Shown here piece by piece: positions 58,776 to 64,000 of a stretch of DNA of 64,000 bases. Origin of the DNA: Acanthornis magna (taxonomy: Eukaryota > Chordata > Aves > Passeriformes > Acanthizidae); contig JAWUZG010000173.1 of NCBI GenBank assembly GCA_036785705.1, positions 2,465,001 through 2,529,000 of the forward strand, in the 5' to 3' direction. The notes beneath the pieces were generated by a model. The model did no database searches, was not told where the DNA came from, and was given only the letters and a program-made list of their open reading frames with translations. The first letter of the stretch is position 1; each line of letters begins with the position of its first letter. Both the position numbers and the translations under genes were made by a program.

Positions 58776-61700
58776 CCAGCCCAAGCCATTCCGCGATTCT
58801 AAGACTCTGTATTTCTATAATTCTACGATATTATGCGTTGTGCAATATACCGTGGGTTCTACTTATTTCTGCACACAATTCTCTGAGGTGAACTTATCAG
58901 GAGATTAAGACGACCTCTTCCCTGACAATTCAGTGCTGCTTGCCAGGAGTTTGATGGTAAAAAGACACATGGCAGTCCCATGTCCTTCCCTCACCTAAGA
59001 AGTACATAATCATTGTATACAACCTTGGAAAGGACACTCTTGGTGCTTTAAATGCATATCTGTAGTATTTTAATTAAAAAGAAAGTCAAGTAAGTTATTA
59101 GAGTGGTTTAGAACAGTGGTTTAGTGCAGTGCACTGAAAGGATTAAAAACAAAAAGGTAGAAGTCACTTATCTTATTAAAATATACAAAGCCACCGTTAA
59201 CATAACCAGGAGTCCTCTATTTAACTCTGAGAGCTGAGTGGGCTTTGTGCACCATTTTTTATCCTATTTTAGCACGTGCTAAAAATTACAGCGTGCACCT
59301 CCAAGTCAGTTAAAATTTATCAAGTATTTCCTCTCTCATTTGGGAGCAGACAGGTTTGATGGAGAGATGTGGAAAGAAGCTGTGTTCCCTCACACCTGCA
59401 TATCTACCAATGCCATACCAACTTAGAGCCACACGCCTTGAAGCTTAGCAGAGGTTCACTGATAAAAAACTTCTCTTTCCTTAGTTGTGTCTTATGTCCT
59501 GATGATTTTTCCTGGACACTTGTTGGGAAATGCAAAAGCAAACCTCTTACTGTTTCTCAATGAGATGTTTACCTTTAAAGTAGATTAGGAAAAAATTACT
59601 CTGAGGAGCACATTAAAATCAGAGAAAAATGATAATATTTGACATTGTTGAACAAGAATTGCCAGCAGTCTTCTGTATATGGCTTACCAATAACATTTTT
59701 TCCTGAACCAAAAGCAATTATTTGTTATCAGTGTGGCATTACCTTGCCCAAGCAAAACATTAAAAATTAGTATTTGTCTTTTTTGGCCTAAACTAGTGTT
59801 TATTCCCATTCATCTGTGCTTTATGGATGGGTTAACCACTTTGTGCTGTCTACAGAGGAACCCTTGACACAGGTGTGTGACAATGCTGGGTGCACAAAAG
59901 GTTTTACAAAGGAATGGAATCAATTGAAGTCTGACCCATTTCAGATAAATTCTGTGGGGTGTATTAAAAAATGCTAATACTAAGGAAAAGATACATCAAA
60001 ATATTTTGATATAAGGAGATTGAATTGTACTCTGAGAAACTGTGAGAATTTGGGATCTTCCCAGCAGACAGGAATTCCTGACCCTGGAACCTGAAGGGAT
60101 TGTGAGATAGTTTGAATTTGAGGTGGGGTTTTTCTGGTCAAATATTTAAACACTGTCAAAATACCATTTTGGGACACTTACAGAAAGGAAATATTTGGAA
60201 TTTTACTAAGCTTTATTTTTACTTTGACATTTGAATATATTTGTACTTTAAAACAATATAAGAGAAGGTCAAATTTTAAAGCTGTTAAAACAAAATTCTA
60301 CATTTGAGGTGTACTGATGTATTTTTCACTTCAATTTGCAAATGTATTTGAAGTTTTGAGTTTTGATTCCTCACTGGAACAGAACTGATGAAGAAAAGAG
60401 CATTTTTTGCAATTTCTCACTATCTCTATGCACAACACATTACTGAATGTTAATTCACCTGAAGTATTTTTGCTTTGTACAAAATAAAGCTGTTGGTTTT
60501 TTTGGTTTTTTTCATCGAAGGTTTCCTCTTGAATAGCTTTTTTCCCCCTCTGGTGTACAATATTTTGCTGCCTTCTCCCTCAAGTCTGATGGATAACAAA
60601 CACATTGTCCTCCAGGACCTTCATGAAGGCATGCACTCTAAGTGAACTCAAGTAAGGGATGAGTTAAGGTGAAGAAGAATTATTTAATTTGTGGTGTTTT
60701 CCAGTTTTATGATCTTGCTGTAAATTTAGGCCTGTCTTCTTTGTCCATTTAATTATTTTTCAAACATACTAGAGAAAGGGAGAGAAAAAGATACCGCTGG
60801 GCATTGGTTTATAATCTAAACAACAGAATAATATTTAATATGGAGAGTTTCAAAGAAATAAATCTCCTCCATAGAATACTAATATTGAAGAGGAATGACT
60901 TAGAAGCATTTCAGAGCCAACTGTACCTGACACAGATTTAGAAATAAGTTTTGTAACTGTAGCCATCACTGAAAAAGACATATTTTCCAAACTTTTCTAC
61001 GTACTTAGCCTCAAACTTTGAAAGTCATCCTGTTGGTTTAAATCAAACTGATCATTTAGGCAAAACTAAGAGGCATGGTGGCAAGTATCAGTCATGAAAA
61101 TTAGGCCCTCTCCCACAGAAGGATAAAGCTGAAAGGTAGAAATCTGCACTATAAAAGTAGTTGATGACATTTTAGGCTCAGTAACTTCCCTGCACTTACT
61201 TAACTGTGACGGTTTCAATGTGACCATGCTCTAATGTGATTATTGCCATTTATGTTGGTCTGGTGCACTCGCAAGGAGTCAAAGTGTCTTCAGTGCTGTT
61301 CTCTCTTGGCCCCTGCCAACTGCTGACCCACATCAAAGCCTTGAGCGTGGGTGCCAAAAGCTCCAGACGTGATAAAGTGCATGTGGAAAATATGCAAATC
61401 ATCTTCAGGAAGAAATTTCCATTTCTGTACCAGTAGTTTGCAGTTTAATCCTTTCGTCTTGAAGATTTCATTTCCTTGGAAGAAGGGGGAGGAAGGGGAT
61501 GGATAATCACTCTCTAGTTCCATTTCTGTTGTTGCAGAGTCCCGATACTGAGATCCCATTTCTCAAGCTTTTTTGACTTTGATAAAAGCCTGGGACTTGC
61601 TGAACTTGCTCTCACTTTAAGTATAGCTATAGAATTATGGATTTCCTGACAAAATGATTAATATTTCTATGTCTTGCTTTCTCTTTCCGTATGTGTGGGA

Positions 61701-63854
61701 GCCCAATAAGCTCACTTATAAAGTGTTTTTATGAAACTTCTGTCTAAAAAGAGTAAGATTTTTTTTGTCTCATAAACTTCCAGGAGAAATCGCTCAGATG
61801 ATCTCTGCCTTGCTCTGATATACACAAGAAGTTGTACAAGTCACTCTAATTAATGTTCTTGCTCTATTTGGTGACCATAGTATATCTTGAATGGGAAAGA
61901 AAAAATACATTATGGCCTCAATGCATTTATTATATTCTTCATCATAATTTGAAAATCTATTGCAAGCAAATACTTTATGTTATGGATACAAACACCTTTA
62001 GGCAGAAAGAAAATTGTGCCATAGATGGAGAGTCATTCAGTCATTTTAAAGACTTAGAAACTGGAGCCAAACTTCTTAAGTCACTTGGGAAAGCTGCGGT
62101 AAAGCCAAGAAATGTATCTCTTGGAGAAATTTTACGAAGCAGATATTTAAGGAACATACCACAGTTTAACAATTTTCCGTGAATCTGCTGCACTGTAGTT
62201 ATTATTGTAGTGTTCGCTTTTAGTCCACATGCAATAAAATGTATTGAAAGTTATCTGAATTCTCTTCATTGCTGACTAAGACAAGATAGAGGATCCCACA
62301 CCAGCAGCAGACTGTGAGTTCACAAGGGTGGTCTCTGTGTGGCAACTGTGTAAGCCATGGAATATTGGTTTGATATTTGATGTCTCAGGCTGGGGGAAAG
62401 AGCACAAGTCTGCTTCTCCTTTCTTTCCTCAGGCACCTCCAAAAGGTCAGCTCCTGACTCTGGTGTTGTCATCACCTCTCAGAGCAGGGAAGGAATATCC
62501 TGAAGGCTGCTGACCCACGTGCAAAACAAAATCTAAACTGATATTGCAATAGTGAAGTGTCAAGAGTTTTCAGTAGTCACTCTGGGTCAGTGTTCATGTT
62601 TTCCAGGCCTTCAGAACTCCCCTCCTTTCACACACACACACACAAATGGACGCTAGATAAATGGTGATACTGTTAGTAATCTCTTTCTTCTTTTCACTGG
62701 AGTTGTGAATAGCATGATAAAAATTAGATACAAGAATTCCACAGAAAGGAATATCAGTAAAAATTAATGATGCAGAGGCAATAGTTTGACCTCCAAGACC
62801 ACAGGCTTGCTTTGCACAAAGATCCAAATTTCAGTGCTTGAGGCAGCAATGGTAATAATATCCTCACTCCATCTGTTTCTCACAAGTGAAAATGCAGGAA
62901 AACAAGGACAGTGAAGGAGAAAAGTTGTACCATGCTAAGGAAATCATAATACTTCAGGCTTTTCCTGAGGAAGTGGTTTCCCAGTATTTCAGTCCCTCTA
63001 GCACCCAAACATCATTTTCCATGCCATGTCAGGTTTCCGCATCCAACTACATCAGGTTGTCTTCCCTCTCCGCTGTCAGACATCCCTGTAGGGAGAGCAC
63101 GCCACAGCAAATGTTCTGACCTACACTGCCTGATCCCTTCCTCATTGCCTTTTATCTGCCGAAGTGCCTTCTGTTTATTTATTCATTTATTTCTCTCCTG
63201 AGACCCTTTGAAGATTTGTGGTTGATGATGATTTGTTTGATGCAAAAACCTTTGCAATGGGATCCTGGAGTAAATTTTATGTCACCAAGAGAATGAAAGA
63301 ATAGAATGAAGTCAGTGCTAAAAGAAGCCAAAGGCTTCTGTAGAAAAGTTCCAGCTTTCTGTTCTATGCCTACAAGTTTCAGCAGAGAAACAGGCAGTTT
63401 TAAGCCAGTGAACACCAAAAAAAAAGTATTTTTGAAGACGACTTAAAAAATAAAACATGACCTTAACAATAATTTTTATAATCTGAGTGCAACAGTTAAC
63501 TCTACTGAAGATTTATTTGAGAGTTTTAACCTTTTAAATAACAATTGGCATGAATGGATTGAACACTGCCTAAAATCCGTAGTGATCCGATTAATATTAG
63601 ACAAAACAACTTCTGCAGCCCAGATCTAAAATATTACCCTCACAGCAGTGTCAGAATTTTATTTTATGTTTATTTTATATTCTGGGTATAAGCAAGCAGT
63701 TATATATTTGCAAACATCAGAGAGTAGCTGGAGGAGGAACAAACTTTAACTAACCCTGGGGCCACTCCCTGTGGCTCCCATTATAGAACTGGTAACTTCT
63801 GAAGATGTCCAGAGTTAGGTTCTTTTTAGATCTAAGGCACAGCTCTCTGTAGCT
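58776..63854. other. Unassigned 3' flank
   Basis: No gene is recognised with confidence. It is AT-rich, with (CA)n at about 62631-62644 and one coding-like short ORF (61982-62182) listed separately. Confidence 0.45.
61982..62182 (+). CDS. Unrecognised short ORF or terminal exon candidate
   Basis: The frame is open from 61853 (ATG). Its last 67 codons, from the ATG at 61982, look more protein-like than the AT-rich surroundings: charged, balanced residues with segments such as DLETGAKLLKSLGKAAVKP and SLGEILRSRYLRNIPQF. An AATAAA lies at 62233-62238, about 50 nt after the stop, as in a short 3' untranslated region. A weak acceptor-like TTTAG ends at 62001. I do not recognise the protein. It could be the last exon of a gene upstream, a retrocopy remnant, or chance. 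Confidence 0.25.
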   Translation: MDTNTFRQKENCAIDGESFSHFKDLETGAKLLKSLGKAAVKPRNVSLGEILRSRYLRNIPQFNNFP

Positions 63855-64000
63855 TCATAGGATCATAGACTGGTTTGGGTTGGAAGTGATCTTAAAGATA
63901 TTCTCATTCCCAACCCTTGCCATCCCTTTCCATTAGACCAGATTGTTCAAAGCATCACCCATCCTGGCCTCGGAGGGTTGTTTTTTTCCTTCCTCAGTGT
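63855..64000 (-). repeat. CR1 LINE 3' end, cut by the window edge
   Basis: A minus-strand CR1 terminus: TAGGATCATAGACTGGTTTG, GGTTGGAAGTGATCTTAAAG, then CATTAGACCAGATTGTTCAA and CATCACCCATCCTGGCCTC. It continues beyond the right edge. Confidence 0.9.

Overview
The window looks like AT-rich, gene-poor DNA of a bird. At least a dozen truncated CR1 LINE copies in both orientations supply most of the dispersed repeats, and I see no L1- or Alu-like material. CR1 dominance is typical of birds and also of some reptiles. The presence of a very young class I retrovirus-like element would suit a songbird, but the exact lineage is inference. I recognise no host protein-coding gene. Most of the window is probably intergenic or intronic sequence.

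The main feature is one nearly pristine endogenous retrovirus (ERV) at 47936-58224, on the + strand. It has two 1,023-bp LTRs that look identical by eye. They are bounded by TG...CA, have imperfect terminal inverted repeats, and are flanked by a 4-bp target duplication (TAGA). Inside are a proline-tRNA-like primer binding site, a leader of about 1.7 kb, an open gag of 551 codons, and a pro-pol frame of about 1,200 codons. Pol lies in the same frame as gag, behind a single UGA. A short env-like gene of 285 codons follows, then a polypurine tract. Gag has one CCHC knuckle. Pol keeps its protease, reverse transcriptase, RNase H and integrase catalytic residues, plus a GPF-type C-terminus. Together with the 4-bp duplication and the proline-like primer site, this places the element in the gammaretrovirus-like (class I) group.

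Several properties of the element are unusual. Env encodes a signal-peptide-like segment and a surface-subunit-like domain with a CWVC motif, then stops about 50 bp before the 3' LTR, so there is no transmembrane subunit. The gag UGA is followed at 9 nt by sequence that can form an H-type pseudoknot with 7-bp and 9-bp perfect stems. The leader carries twelve same-strand GCCATYTTG motifs (YY1-type) in nested tandem repeats. The U3 holds a long nested inverted repeat, and the poly(A) signal sits in the loop of a perfect 10-bp hairpin.

Layout: 1-47935 is CR1 fragments, microsatellites and unassigned AT-rich DNA. 47936-58224 is the ERV. 58225-58280 is a (TAGATA)n microsatellite abutting the 3' LTR. 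58345-58775 is a minus-strand CR1 reverse-transcriptase fragment. 58776-64000 is unassigned DNA with one coding-like short ORF near 61982-62182 and another CR1 at the right edge.
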